From Burkholderia cenocepacia (GTDB taxonomy: Bacteria > Pseudomonadota > Gammaproteobacteria > Burkholderiales > Burkholderiaceae), in the NCBI RefSeq assembly GCF_014211915.1, contig NZ_CP060039.1:1984001-2048000 (forward strand): a DNA stretch of 64,000 nucleotides. The letters run 5' to 3'. Of the stretch, positions 25,539-33,504 are shown piece after piece. Each line of letters starts with the position of its first letter. The first letter of the stretch is position 1. The position numbers and the translations under genes are program-made. The notes under the pieces are model-generated. The model ran no database searches, was not told the origin of the DNA, and saw nothing but the letters and a program-made list of their open reading frames with translations.

Positions 25539-25962
25539 AGACAATGAGCCAAGGTACTTCTCCGACACGTACCTGTCGCAAGCCCGATGTTTGCATATGC
25601 TCGTCTGGTCGAGGCTGCCGCCAAACGGGGACGTACGCTTCTGACGCTCGAATGGCGCGGGGTGAAGCCCTACTATGAATTCCGCCGGGAATCGGGCCAT
25701 GACTTCACTCGCGTAGGCGCGGTCGCGATGCGAGGCACGATAACCTGCTACGCAGCCTCAAGTGTGTTGCATCGACGGGTTGAATCCGCAACTGGATGTA
25801 GTCGCTCGATTCTTGGCTTCAAATGTCCGCTGCGTCCAATACGAGACGTTGACCTGTGGCGAGAACCGCAACTGAACTGATTCCGAGGCCTCGCCCCAGC
25901 TATCAGTTGCGTCATGCTTCGGTTAACGTTACAAAAATTACATGCAGAGGGGATGGTGCGAA
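25539..25962. other. gene-poor stretch after bcpB copy 1
   Basis: 424 bp with no convincing gene. A 97-codon frame at 25587-25880 (contains RTLLTLEWRGVKPYYEFRR) has mixed codon use and no ribosome site, and may be a scrap of an older gene. The last 60 bp are AT-rich and probably hold the promoter of the OLD-like gene. Confidence 0.5.
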
Positions 25963-26832
25963 ATGCATATCGAATTCGTCGAGATCGCGAATTTCAGGAA
26001 GCTCTTGTCGGCTCGCGTGGATCTGTCGCTCAAGACAACGCTGTTCGTCGGCGCGAACAACAGCGGCAAGACGTCAGCTATGTTGGCCCTACGGCGCTTC
26101 CTAACGCCTCGCCGCTGTCCGTTTGACATCCACGACTTCACGTTGTGCCACTTGCCAGCGCTCGTGGACATTGGCGAAACGTGGCTTCAGGCGAACCTGG
26201 AGGGTGTCGCGACTGACCTCACCCTGGATCCCTGGGTGCAAGCGCTGCCGGCCTTGGATCTGTGGCTGCAGGTCAAGGAGGACGAGGTCCACCGGGTCCG
26301 AGATTTGGTCCCGCTCATGGACTGGACCGGCGGGCGGCTGGGAGTGCGACTGCGCTACGAGCCCAAAGACATGAAGGCGCTGTTTAAAGAGTTCATTACC
26401 GCGGTCACTGAAGCCAATGCCATGCGCGCAGCAGCTGCGGCTGCCGTAGCTGCCAAGGCTGCTGGCGCGGCGCCCCCACCCAAGTTGACGGTCTGGCCCG
26501 AAACCTTGGTCGACTTCCTCTCCAAGCGGTTAACCTCGATGTTCACGATCCGGGCCTATCCGCTGGATCCAGCGCTACTTGCCAACCCTGAAAAGCTTCG
26601 GGCCTTGCCGCAGTTGCTTCCGGCATCGGCATTGCCGATCGAGGGCGATCCTCTCAGTGGCCTGATTAAGGTGCATGACATCCCTGCGCAACGCGGCTTT
26701 GGCGAGAGAATGGGGGCGAAGACGAGGGTGAGCTTCAAACCTCGGCGGGTGGTACACGACTCTCTGAACAACTCAGAAGCTACTACGCCAAGCCTCTGGA
26801 TCCAGCAAAGGGGCCGGATCCCATGGACCTAG
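25963..26832 (+). pseudogene. OLD-family ATP-dependent nuclease, N-terminal part, frameshifted and cut off by IS
   Basis: The N-terminal ATPase half of an OLD-type protein: MHIEFVEIANFRKLLSARVD then Walker A GANNSGKTS (about residues 25-33). OLD proteins pair this ABC-like ATPase with a C-terminal Toprim nuclease and include phage-defence proteins such as P2 Old and GajA. An alanine-rich insert (MRAAAAAAVAAKAAGAAPPP) follows near residue 150. One G seems lost in the run 26712-26716; restoring it changes the C-terminus to GEDEGELQTSAGGTRLSEQL and RSYYAKPLDPAKGPDPMDL, typical of the family just before the second ATPase half. That frame then meets the IS at 26833. The signature/Walker B half and the Toprim domain are absent, so it is non-functional. 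AGAGGGG precedes the ATG. Confidence 0.82.
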
Positions 26833-28182
26833 CAGGCTGTTGAAAAGCGCCTCGTTTTGATGGCCGGGGCACTGTTTAAAAGGGTTTCGTATGCGATTGG
26901 CCGCTGAGTTGCTGACGAATCGTGCCGGATGCCCCGCTTGCGAGCGGGCCGGCCGGCGCGTTGCCGCCCAACAGCTACGGTTGGGCGGCTCATCGCGCTG
27001 CTCCCTGCGGCACCGCTGCCAGTATTCGAGCCATTCGAGTCAGGTTGCTCGCCAGCATCGTCAGCTTGAAGTGCTGGTTGACTCGCTTGATGCCGCGATA
27101 CGCGGTCTGTCGGATCCTGCCGACGGTCTTGCCCCAGCCGAAGTGCTCTTCGATGCGCTTGCGAATCACCTGGCTGATGCCATAACCGGCGTGCCGCGAG
27201 GTGGGGCCATCGATCGCGCTACCGCCTTGATGCGCGTCGTTGCGCGCGACATGCAGCGTCACCTTGCGCCCACGACAGTCCCGCACAAAGTCGCGCACGT
27301 CGTAACCCTTGTCGGCGCCGAGCGTCTTGGCGTGACGGCCCGGCACGCAATCGAGCAAGCGCAACGCACTTGCGCGTTCGCCGAAACCGTCAGCGTGGCT
27401 GACCACCGCGCCGACCACCAAACCCGAGCGGTTCTCCATCAGGATGTGCCCCTGATAACAAAGGACGGCTCCGCTTTGCCGCCCCTTGCGGAACAGGCGC
27501 GCGTTCGGATCGGTGCTCGATTCATGCGTATCGTTGCTGCGCCGCTTGCCCTTCCAGTCGGTGTCGACATTGCGACCACCGCCGGCTGGTGGATCGTCCG
27601 AGCCGTCCTTGGGCCGGAAGCTCTTGTGGCTGGCCCACGCCTGGATCAACGTGCCATCGACCGAGAAGTGTTCTCTGGAGAGCAGCCCTTGCTTGTCGGC
27701 CAAGCTCATGACTTCGGTAAAGAACGCTTCGACCACTTCGTGCTCGAGCAGACGATCCCGGTTCTTGGAGAACACCGAGTGGTCCCAGACGGCGTCTTCG
27801 ATCGCCAGTCCGACGAACCAGCGGAACAGCAGGTTGTAGCGCATCTGCTCCATCAGCATGCGCTCGCTGCGCACCGAGTACAGCACCTGCAGCAGCAATG
27901 CACGCAGCAGTTTCTCCGGCGCAATCGACGCACGGCCGCTATCCGCGTAGATCGTGCCAAACAGCCCATTGAGCCGCTTCAGCGCTTGATTGACCAGTAG
28001 CCGAAGCGGCCGCAACGGGTGATCGGCCGGCACGAAGTCTTCCAGCTTCACCGTCGTGAACAGCGGTTCTTGCATCTCGTCCATTCCGCGCATTGCTCTC
28101 GTCTGCCCAAGATCATGAACACGATATCTCTAACGCACCGCTCGCAACGCCCGTTTACACCGTATCCAATTTCAACAGCCTG
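26833..28182. mobile_element. IS5-like insertion sequence with CTAG flanks
   Basis: A 1350-bp element bounded by 13-bp perfect terminal inverted repeats, CAGGCTGTTGAAA at 26833-26845 and its reverse complement at 28170-28182. CTAG stands on both sides (26829-26832 and 28183-28186), as expected for elements that target and duplicate CTAG. It contains one transposase gene on the minus strand. The two flanks belong to unrelated genes (OLD ATPase and a toxin tail), so the element sits at a deletion junction. Confidence 0.92.
26990..28093 (-). CDS. IS5/IS1182-like transposase (DDE, DUF772 N-terminus)
   Basis: A 367-residue DDE transposase filling the IS element. The N-terminal DUF772-type helical domain runs DFVPADHPLRPLRLLVNQAL, then LLRALLLQVLYSVRSERMLM and LFRWFVGLAIEDAVWDHSVF. 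Catalytic residues are likely Asp in SVDGTLIQAW, Asp in TLGADKGYD and Glu in RIEEHFGWGKT, the last matching the YREK-like C-terminal signature of the family. It appears intact, so the element may still move. Start is the ATG at 28093 or one three codons later (MDEMQEP). Confidence 0.93.
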   Translation of the reverse strand: MRGMDEMQEPLFTTVKLEDFVPADHPLRPLRLLVNQALKRLNGLFGTIYADSGRASIAPEKLLRALLLQVLYSVRSERMLMEQMRYNLLFRWFVGLAIEDAVWDHSVFSKNRDRLLEHEVVEAFFTEVMSLADKQGLLSREHFSVDGTLIQAWASHKSFRPKDGSDDPPAGGGRNVDTDWKGKRRSNDTHESSTDPNARLFRKGRQSGAVLCYQGHILMENRSGLVVGAVVSHADGFGERASALRLLDCVPGRHAKTLGADKGYDVRDFVRDCRGRKVTLHVARNDAHQGGSAIDGPTSRHAGYGISQVIRKRIEEHFGWGKTVGRIRQTAYRGIKRVNQHFKLTMLASNLTRMARILAAVPQGAAR

Positions 28183-28464
28183 CTAGGGGAAAATGGCACA
28201 CAGACCGCAAGCAAATCCATTTGGAGAGGTAGCGGTCAGGAAAGAATTGATGTGGAAAATCCTGCTCCCGGCGTGCGCCCGGGACAGATTCACTATCAAG
28301 ATGCCAACGGCACCAAGTACTATTATGATCCTAACTCGCAAGTGTTTTTCGATCAAAAAACTGGCGAACTGGCCCCGAAGAGTGTGCAAAATTTGATGAA
28401 GGATTCGTCCTTCTCGAAGGCAATTGATAAGGCGCTAACCGGTTATCTTGGAGCGAAGCGATGA
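28093..28464 (+). CDS. orphan polymorphic-toxin C-terminal domain
   Basis: The frame begins inside the IS end; true toxin sequence starts at the right CTAG (28183) with GENGTQTASKSIWRGSGQ, then RIDVENPAPGVRPGQIHYQD and the end IDKALTGYLGAKR. The pattern IDVENPxPGxRPGQIHYQD with a KYYYD strand recurs at the ends of Rhs, CdiA and related polymorphic toxins in many bacteria, so this is about 90 residues of a toxin tail cut from its carrier by the IS junction. No ribosome site belongs to it. Its stop overlaps the next gene's start (ATGA), the normal toxin/immunity coupling. It is probably not delivered unless recombined onto a bcpA. Confidence 0.75.
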   Translation: MLSSAQDHEHDISNAPLATPVYTVSNFNSLLGENGTQTASKSIWRGSGQERIDVENPAPGVRPGQIHYQDANGTKYYYDPNSQVFFDQKTGELAPKSVQNLMKDSSFSKAIDKALTGYLGAKR

Positions 28465-28931
28465 ATGCCATGAATGACAAGATGCACCTTCTCCTTCAAC
28501 GGAAGTCGGCGGTTGAAGTCGGCGTGCCAGATGGGCTCAAAGAAATTCTAAATGCTGGATTCGTGCGAATTGGCGAGTGCATTTTATTTTCTTCTTTTTT
28601 TAAAGAAACGAGTCTGCCATCCGATCAATTCTTGATTCGGGCTTATGGCGATTTGACAGGGTATGAGTGCGCAGTCAACAAAATCCACGTTGAAGATTAC
28701 TGCGAGGAAAATGTCCTCGGGAGTGCCATGGAGTTCGTTAGTTATTTCTCTGAGGTCTGGAGGGGGAAATTCGGGGACGAGGCAATCGTTATCCTGACCT
28801 ATGAGGAGGATGATGATTTTGGTGAGGTATGCACGTTTCGATTTCATTTAAATCGCGTCGGGCAGAAATTTATCGATCCAGGCGAGATAAATAAATATCC
28901 AGAGGCCATATTGATGAGCAGCGTTTTGTGA
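28461..28931 (+). CDS. predicted immunity protein for the orphan toxin tail
   Basis: A 156-residue acidic, cytosolic protein with no signal or membrane segment; the ATG overlaps the toxin stop by 4 bp. Two further in-frame ATGs lie within the first seven codons (MNAMNDKMHLL). It contains SDQFLIRAYGDLTGYECAVN and VILTYEEDDDFGEVCTFRFH. AT-rich codon use matches other island immunity genes. The immunity role rests on position only; no family recognised. Confidence 0.65.
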   Translation: MNAMNDKMHLLLQRKSAVEVGVPDGLKEILNAGFVRIGECILFSSFFKETSLPSDQFLIRAYGDLTGYECAVNKIHVEDYCEENVLGSAMEFVSYFSEVWRGKFGDEAIVILTYEEDDDFGEVCTFRFHLNRVGQKFIDPGEINKYPEAILMSSVL

Positions 28932-29050
28932 AAATCAATGGCCGCATTGCTGAATGGTAAAAATTGAACTCTATACGCAGAATCTCTAGTTGATGCTCGG
29001 CGCGGTAGGCAATTTCAAGAGCGCCATGATTTCTTCGGTCTGAGGGTGAA

Positions 29051-29374
29051 ATGACAAAATGGAAAGACCTTTTGGAATACACCGACACCGTGATTTCGCG
29101 AGGGGCACTCCTCAAGTTTCCGGCTGGTCAATCGTTTGAGGACGAGGTCGTCATGATGGTTTGTGAAGCGCCTGATAAGTCGGGGCGCTTTGGATTGATC
29201 GCCATCACGGGGTATAAGGCCGGCATCAACTGCTACGTTATATTTCCTGCGGAAGCCGCGCAAACGGAGCTGTCGGCGAGCTGGCTAATTGCAAACTGGA
29301 CCATGTGGGTCTGGCCAGATGGGCATGTGCAAGATGTGAAAGTTCGTGCGCCCCTCGAAGCCCAGGAACTGTAG
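29051..29374 (+). CDS. orphan Imm45-like immunity protein
   Basis: A 107-residue cytosolic protein. The segments DTVISRGALLKFPAGQSFED and EVVMMVCEAPD, then TGYKAGINCYVIFPAEA and SWLIANWTMWVWPDGHVQDV, follow the pattern I associate with the Imm45 family of polymorphic-toxin immunity proteins (SRG..., TGYKAG, WL..NW). GGTGA lies 5 bases before the ATG. No toxin tail precedes it: 119 bp of non-coding sequence separate it from the other immunity gene. It would protect against a toxin used by other strains, a common state in these loci. The next gene is the second bcpB, 72 bp on. Confidence 0.75.
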   Translation: MTKWKDLLEYTDTVISRGALLKFPAGQSFEDEVVMMVCEAPDKSGRFGLIAITGYKAGINCYVIFPAEAAQTELSASWLIANWTMWVWPDGHVQDVKVRAPLEAQEL

Positions 29375-29446
29375 TTGCAATCGACAGAGGTAATTGACAC
29401 CAAGTGCAACTTGATTACCATAAATAAGAAGAACTAGACCTCAACT

Positions 29447-31207
29447 ATGAAAATAGTCAAACGGCTAGCGACTGTGCCGTTCGCCGCCTTGATGTCGGTC
29501 GCCGTGCAGGCTCAACAAGTTCCATCACCGGCCGAACAGGCCGCCGCCGCGCGCGCGAACGCGGAACAGGACCGCCAGGCGCAACAGCAACGCGAGGCGC
29601 AGCAGCGCGACGCTGCTGTGCGTGCGCCTTTGGTTCGTTCCGAGGTGCCGGGTGTCGAAGCATATCCTGCGATTCCGGCCGATACGCCCTGTTTTCGGAT
29701 CGAACGATTTGCGCTGGACGTACCGGATACGTTGCCCAACGCAGTGAAGGCGCAAGGCGCTTCGGCATTGCCGCTCGATCGCTTCGCGTTCGCACGTGAA
29801 TGGCTCGAACATTACTCGGGTGCGTGCGTCGGCAAGCAAGGTATCGATGTGCTGGTCAAGGGTCTGTCACAAGCGATCCTTGCGCGTGGGTATGTCACCA
29901 CGCGCGTGCTCGTACCGGAGCAGGATCTGTCGAGCGGCACCCTTAAGCTTTCGCTGATTCCGGGCGTAATCCGCCACGTGCGCTTCGCCGAGGAAAAACT
30001 GCGTGGCACCTGGAAGACCGCCTTTCCGACCGGCGACGGCGAGCTGCTGAACCTGCGCGAGCTTGAACAGGGCCTCGAACAGATGAAGCGCGTATCGAGC
30101 CAGGACGTATCGATGCAGATCGTGCCGGCCGATGTGCCAGGCGAAAGCGACGTCGTGCTCGACGTGAAGCGCGGCAAACCGTGGACGGTTGTCGCCTCGA
30201 TCGACAACTCGGGCACGCGGGCGACCGGTCGGCTGCAGGGCAACCTGTCGCTCGGCATCGACAATCCGCTCGGCCTGAACGACATTTTCAACGTCGGCGT
30301 GAGCCAGGATCTGGAATTTGGTGACAAGCGCCTCGGCTCGCACGGCTGGAACGGCTTTTATTCGATTCCGTGGGGCTACTGGACCGCGACGCTCTCCGCA
30401 TACACGAGCACGTACTACCAGCAGATCGCCGGCGTGAACCAGACGTTCATTGCGAGTGGCAATTCGAAGACGGTCGATTTCAAGCTGAACCGCGTGCTGT
30501 CGCGCAGCCAGAACGACGTGTTCGGTGCGCAGTTCCGGCTGTCGCGCCGGTTCGGGCAAAGCTTCATCGAAGACACCGAGATCCCGCAGCAGCGCCGCAA
30601 CAACACGTTCGTCGAGTTCGGCCTGACCGATCGTCACTACTTCGGCAACGCGCAGTTCGACGGCACGCTCGCGTACCGGCAGGGCATCGGCGCGTTCGGC
30701 GCGCAGGACGACATACTGGAGGCCGACGGCGGCCCGACTTACCGCTACAAGATGGCGGTGCTCGATGCGAACCTGTCGGTGCCGTTCGCGATCGCGCAGC
30801 AGCCGTTTCGCTTCGTCACGACATTCCACGGCCAGTACACGGGCAACACCCTCTACTACATCGACGACCTGACGATCGGAAGCCGTTACACGGTACGCGG
30901 CTTCGATGGAGAGACGATGCTGGCGGCTTCTCGTGGGTTCTACTGGCGCAACGAGCTCCAGGCGCCGATCGGACAGACGGGAACGGCAGTTTACGCGGGC
31001 CTCGACTATGGCCGCGTATGGGGCCCGCAGCCGGTCGCGCTGGTTGGCACGCAACTGGCAGGCGCGGTGATCGGCGTGAAGGGGAGCGTCGCGACGCGTT
31101 TCGGCGGGTACGGGTACGACCTGTTCGCCGGTACGCCGGTGTACAAGCCGTCCGGCTTTCCAACGAACCGGGTCACGCTCGGGTTCCAGCTGACGGCCCA
31201 GTTTTGA
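29447..31207 (+). CDS. bcpB: BcpB two-partner-secretion outer-membrane transporter, copy 2
   Basis: A 586-residue intact CdiB/FhaC-type transporter. The signal peptide MKIVKRLATVPFAALMSVAV ends near QAQQ; a glutamine/alanine-rich plug-helix and linker follow (EQDRQAQQQREAQQRDAAVR), then POTRA domains (CFRIERFALDVPDTLPNAVK, LIPGVIRHVRFAEEKLRGTW) and a barrel with the YTVRGFDGE loop-6 motif and the end LTAQF. From about residue 65 it is near-identical to copy 1, while the first 65 residues differ. It has no bcpA of its own here. Because copy 1 is frameshifted in its signal peptide, this copy may be the one that exports BcpA. Codon use returns to the GC-rich norm. Confidence 0.93.
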   Translation: MKIVKRLATVPFAALMSVAVQAQQVPSPAEQAAAARANAEQDRQAQQQREAQQRDAAVRAPLVRSEVPGVEAYPAIPADTPCFRIERFALDVPDTLPNAVKAQGASALPLDRFAFAREWLEHYSGACVGKQGIDVLVKGLSQAILARGYVTTRVLVPEQDLSSGTLKLSLIPGVIRHVRFAEEKLRGTWKTAFPTGDGELLNLRELEQGLEQMKRVSSQDVSMQIVPADVPGESDVVLDVKRGKPWTVVASIDNSGTRATGRLQGNLSLGIDNPLGLNDIFNVGVSQDLEFGDKRLGSHGWNGFYSIPWGYWTATLSAYTSTYYQQIAGVNQTFIASGNSKTVDFKLNRVLSRSQNDVFGAQFRLSRRFGQSFIEDTEIPQQRRNNTFVEFGLTDRHYFGNAQFDGTLAYRQGIGAFGAQDDILEADGGPTYRYKMAVLDANLSVPFAIAQQPFRFVTTFHGQYTGNTLYYIDDLTIGSRYTVRGFDGETMLAASRGFYWRNELQAPIGQTGTAVYAGLDYGRVWGPQPVALVGTQLAGAVIGVKGSVATRFGGYGYDLFAGTPVYKPSGFPTNRVTLGFQLTAQF

Positions 31208-31410
31208 TGAATATGCGATCGAGCTGCTCGGCACTTCATGGATTCAAAATGCCGACGAGGATCGGGGACCGTTTCTGACCGCGCAGATCGTAGCAGTCGT
31301 GTTCGCGAACAGTTGGCAGGCTATCGATATTCGAATGCCCGGCTTGCCAGTGCTGCTTCGGCAGGACAATCGGCACAGTGCTAGATCGGCGACAAGTATT
31401 GGCGTACGCC

Positions 31411-31429
31411 GGGCGGTGTAGCGCCGCCC
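31411..31429. terminator. inverted repeat after the CdsA-family gene
   Basis: GGGCGG/CCGCCC arms around a 7-base loop, 5 bp beyond the stop codon of the minus-strand CdsA-family gene. Sister of the copy at 12888-12906. Confidence 0.45.
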
Positions 31430-31620
31430 GCGCCTCACACATACAGATAGCGCACCAAGTGAAAGAACACCGGTGCGGCGAAGCAGATCGAATCGACGCG
31501 ATCGAGCATCCCGCCGTGGCCGGCGATCATCGAGCCCCAGTCCTTCGTGCCGAGCGAGCGCTTGACGGCCGACAGCACGAGCCCGCCGACGAAGCCGGCG
31601 ATCACGATCGCGAGCGAAAT
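31411..31620. repeat. right copy of 210-bp direct repeat
   Basis: Matches 12888-13097 as described for the left copy (6 mismatches, no gaps). Here it is part of the complete CdsA-family gene. Between bcpB copy 2 and this repeat (31208-31410) I see no gene. Confidence 0.95.
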
Positions 31621-32364
31621 CCCGAACGCCGCGCCGAAGCTGAACGGCGTCACACGATACAGCGACGCGCCGCACAGCGTGGCCAGCAGGCCGCCGCCGA
31701 CGAAGCCCTCGATCGTCTTCGACGGCGACAGCTGCGGCGCGATCTTGCGGCGTCCGAACAGCTTGCCGACCACGTATTGCAGCACGTCGCTGATCTGCAC
31801 GACGAACAGGAAGAAGAACAGCAGCAGTGCGTTCTGCCCGGCGTAGCGCGGAATGTCGAGGATCAGCACGGCCGGCGCGTGGCTCAGCCCGTACACGCAC
31901 ACCATCAGCGCCCAGTTGATCTTCGCGTTGCGACTCAGGAAGTCGCGCGTGTCCTGCGTGAGCGCCGACACGAGCGACATCGCGAAGAACAGGTGCACGG
32001 GCACGAAGATCGAATACATCCCGTACCAGTTGATGCCGAGCAGCAGGTACTGCACGGGGATCGCGATGAAGAACGCGATGAAGAGCGTCGTATGGTCGCT
32101 CGCGGTGGTCGGCGTAAGCGTGATGAATTCGCGCAACGTCAGGTACGACAGCAGCGCGAACACCAGGTACGTGACGTTGTTGCCGAGGCCGATCGCGACG
32201 GCCATGATCGCGATCATGGCCCACCACGCACGGATGCGCTGGTTCAGATTGACGATGGTCGCGCTGGTGCCGCCGCTGCGCGCGCCGAGGATCGCGCCGA
32301 TCACGGTCGCGACGACGAGCACGCCCGTGACGCCCGCGACCAGTTCCCAGAAGAGGGTTCGCAT
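31435..32364 (-). CDS. cdsA: phosphatidate cytidylyltransferase (CdsA family)
   Basis: A 309-residue inner-membrane protein with about eight hydrophobic segments. CdsA enzymes make CDP-diacylglycerol from phosphatidic acid and CTP. The C-terminal signature is complete: S-x2-KR-x4-KD, then HGG-x-L-DR-x-D (residues in SAVKRSLGTKDWG and GHGGMLDRVDS). KTIEGFVGG is another conserved piece. Its 3' end is the target and right boundary of the inserted island. The neighbours are PlsC-like (upstream, 39 bp) and phospholipid-headgroup enzymes, so it is probably an accessory copy serving this cluster, with the housekeeping cdsA elsewhere on the chromosome; that is an inference. Confidence 0.93.
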   Translation of the reverse strand: MRTLFWELVAGVTGVLVVATVIGAILGARSGGTSATIVNLNQRIRAWWAMIAIMAVAIGLGNNVTYLVFALLSYLTLREFITLTPTTASDHTTLFIAFFIAIPVQYLLLGINWYGMYSIFVPVHLFFAMSLVSALTQDTRDFLSRNAKINWALMVCVYGLSHAPAVLILDIPRYAGQNALLLFFFLFVVQISDVLQYVVGKLFGRRKIAPQLSPSKTIEGFVGGGLLATLCGASLYRVTPFSFGAAFGISLAIVIAGFVGGLVLSAVKRSLGTKDWGSMIAGHGGMLDRVDSICFAAPVFFHLVRYLYV

Positions 32365-32403
32365 GGTTGGTATCCGGAAAAGGGAGAAGGGGGCGCGCCG
32401 CGT

Positions 32404-33036
32404 TCAGCCGGCCGGCCGTTGCGGCGGCGCGAGCGCGATGACCGCGTCGCGCATGCGGGCGAGGAACGTCGGCTTGTCTTCCTGAGCGCCGAGTGCTTCG
32501 TTCGCGCCGAAATGCACCTTGCAGATCAGCGGCACGGGCCAGATCGCGCCCTTCGGCATGATGCGTTGCAGGTTCTCGAGGTAGACGGGCGCGAGCGCGA
32601 CGTCCGGGAACTCGGTCGCGAGATGGAACAGCCCGCTCTTGAACGGCTGCGGCAACACGTCGGCGCCGCGCGTGCCTTCCGGGAAGATGATGATCGAGTG
32701 GCCCTGTCGCAGCGCGTCGCGCACCGGCTCCAGCGGGTCGCCGCCGTTTTCGCGATGACGGTCGATCAGCACGACGTTCAGCAGCTTCTGCGCGATGTGG
32801 CGCTTCAGGTCGCTGCTGTCCCAGTAGTCGCGCGCGGCGACCGGCCGCACGACCGCGCGCACGTCGCGCGGCAGTGCGGCGAGGATCGCGAGCGTGTCGA
32901 TGTGGCTCGTGTGGTTCGAGAAATAGATCTTCTGCGTCGGGGACGGCGGCGCCTGATGCCAGACCGGATACGCGCCGGCGACGAGCCGCACGATGGACAG
33001 CAGGAAGTCGCGCTGCCAGACGTTGAGGATGTTCAT
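32404..33036 (-). CDS. 1-acyl-sn-glycerol-3-phosphate acyltransferase (PlsC family)
   Basis: A 210-residue membrane-associated acyltransferase that would convert lysophosphatidic acid into phosphatidic acid, the substrate of the next gene's product. Catalytic motif I is NHTSHID (H-x4-D, about residue 40), motif III is IIFPEGTRG. The start MNILNVWQRDF at 33036 is chosen because AGGAGG lies 10 bases upstream; longer in-frame openings to 33078 lack such a site. Co-directional with the CdsA-family gene, 39 bp apart, so one transcript is likely. Confidence 0.9.
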   Translation of the reverse strand: MNILNVWQRDFLLSIVRLVAGAYPVWHQAPPSPTQKIYFSNHTSHIDTLAILAALPRDVRAVVRPVAARDYWDSSDLKRHIAQKLLNVVLIDRHRENGGDPLEPVRDALRQGHSIIIFPEGTRGADVLPQPFKSGLFHLATEFPDVALAPVYLENLQRIMPKGAIWPVPLICKVHFGANEALGAQEDKPTFLARMRDAVIALAPPQRPAG

Positions 33037-33504
33037 CGGCGTGTGGCCTCCTGCGTGCATGCCCGGCCCGCTGCGCATGCGCGGCGGGCGGAACCCCGGA
33101 ATGCCGGCGCGGCAGGATGCGCGCCGGACGGCTCTGGTTTAAATTTTTTCAAATTCGTGGCTGCCTGTCGCAGGTCCGCGATAATCGGACGATTCGCCGT
33201 CGCACGCTGTCGCGTCGCGGCGAATGCGCCGGTCGGCGGCGTGATAATCGGCTGTTGCACGAGTGCCCGCCTGCAGTTCGAATGGATCTCGCTGCGATCG
33301 GGCCAGCGGATTATCGCGAGTTTCGCCGAAAAACGCCAGATTGGCGCCGCGCGGGCGGACCGGCCCGCAGGCTTGACGCATCGAGGCCGCTCGGCGACGA
33401 TGAGGGCCGTTCAATCCAGGTCGACGCAGGCCGTTTCGCCGCCCGGGGCATGGCGGCGGGAAACGTATCCGACCGTGCCGCACGAATAAAATGAATACGA
33501 AACG
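33037..33504. other. divergent promoter region of the phospholipid genes
   Basis: 468 bp between the plsC-like gene (minus) and the phosphatidyltransferase gene (plus). It holds an AT-rich stretch (about 33135-33160) and three similar short motifs, GATAATCGG at 33180-33188 and 33243-33251 and an inverted GGATTATCG at 33308-33316, which could be regulator sites. No coding sequence supported. Confidence 0.5.

Larger units (their letters stand above)
12888..31620. mobile_element. bcp contact-dependent-inhibition genomic island inserted at cdsA-family 3' end
   Basis: About 18.5 kb of sequence (13098-31410) lies between the two 210-bp repeats. It contains bcpA, bcpI, bcpO, bcpB, a broken OLD-type gene, an IS element, orphan toxin and immunity genes and a second bcpB. 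Several inner stretches (about 22400-23400 and 28200-29450) are clearly AT-richer than the flanks, and convergent native genes reconnect across the repeats. No integrase was found. One recombination between the repeats would restore an uninterrupted locus, so this is either an integrated element that lost its recombinase or one moved by homologous recombination. Confidence 0.8.

Noticed and set aside
26891..28000. 369-codon plus-strand frame through the IS element
   Set aside because: Antisense to the intact transposase; no recognisable product.
12888..31620. Prophage or integrative conjugative element
   Set aside because: No phage structural, conjugation or integrase genes; only bcp-type, IS and orphan genes are present.
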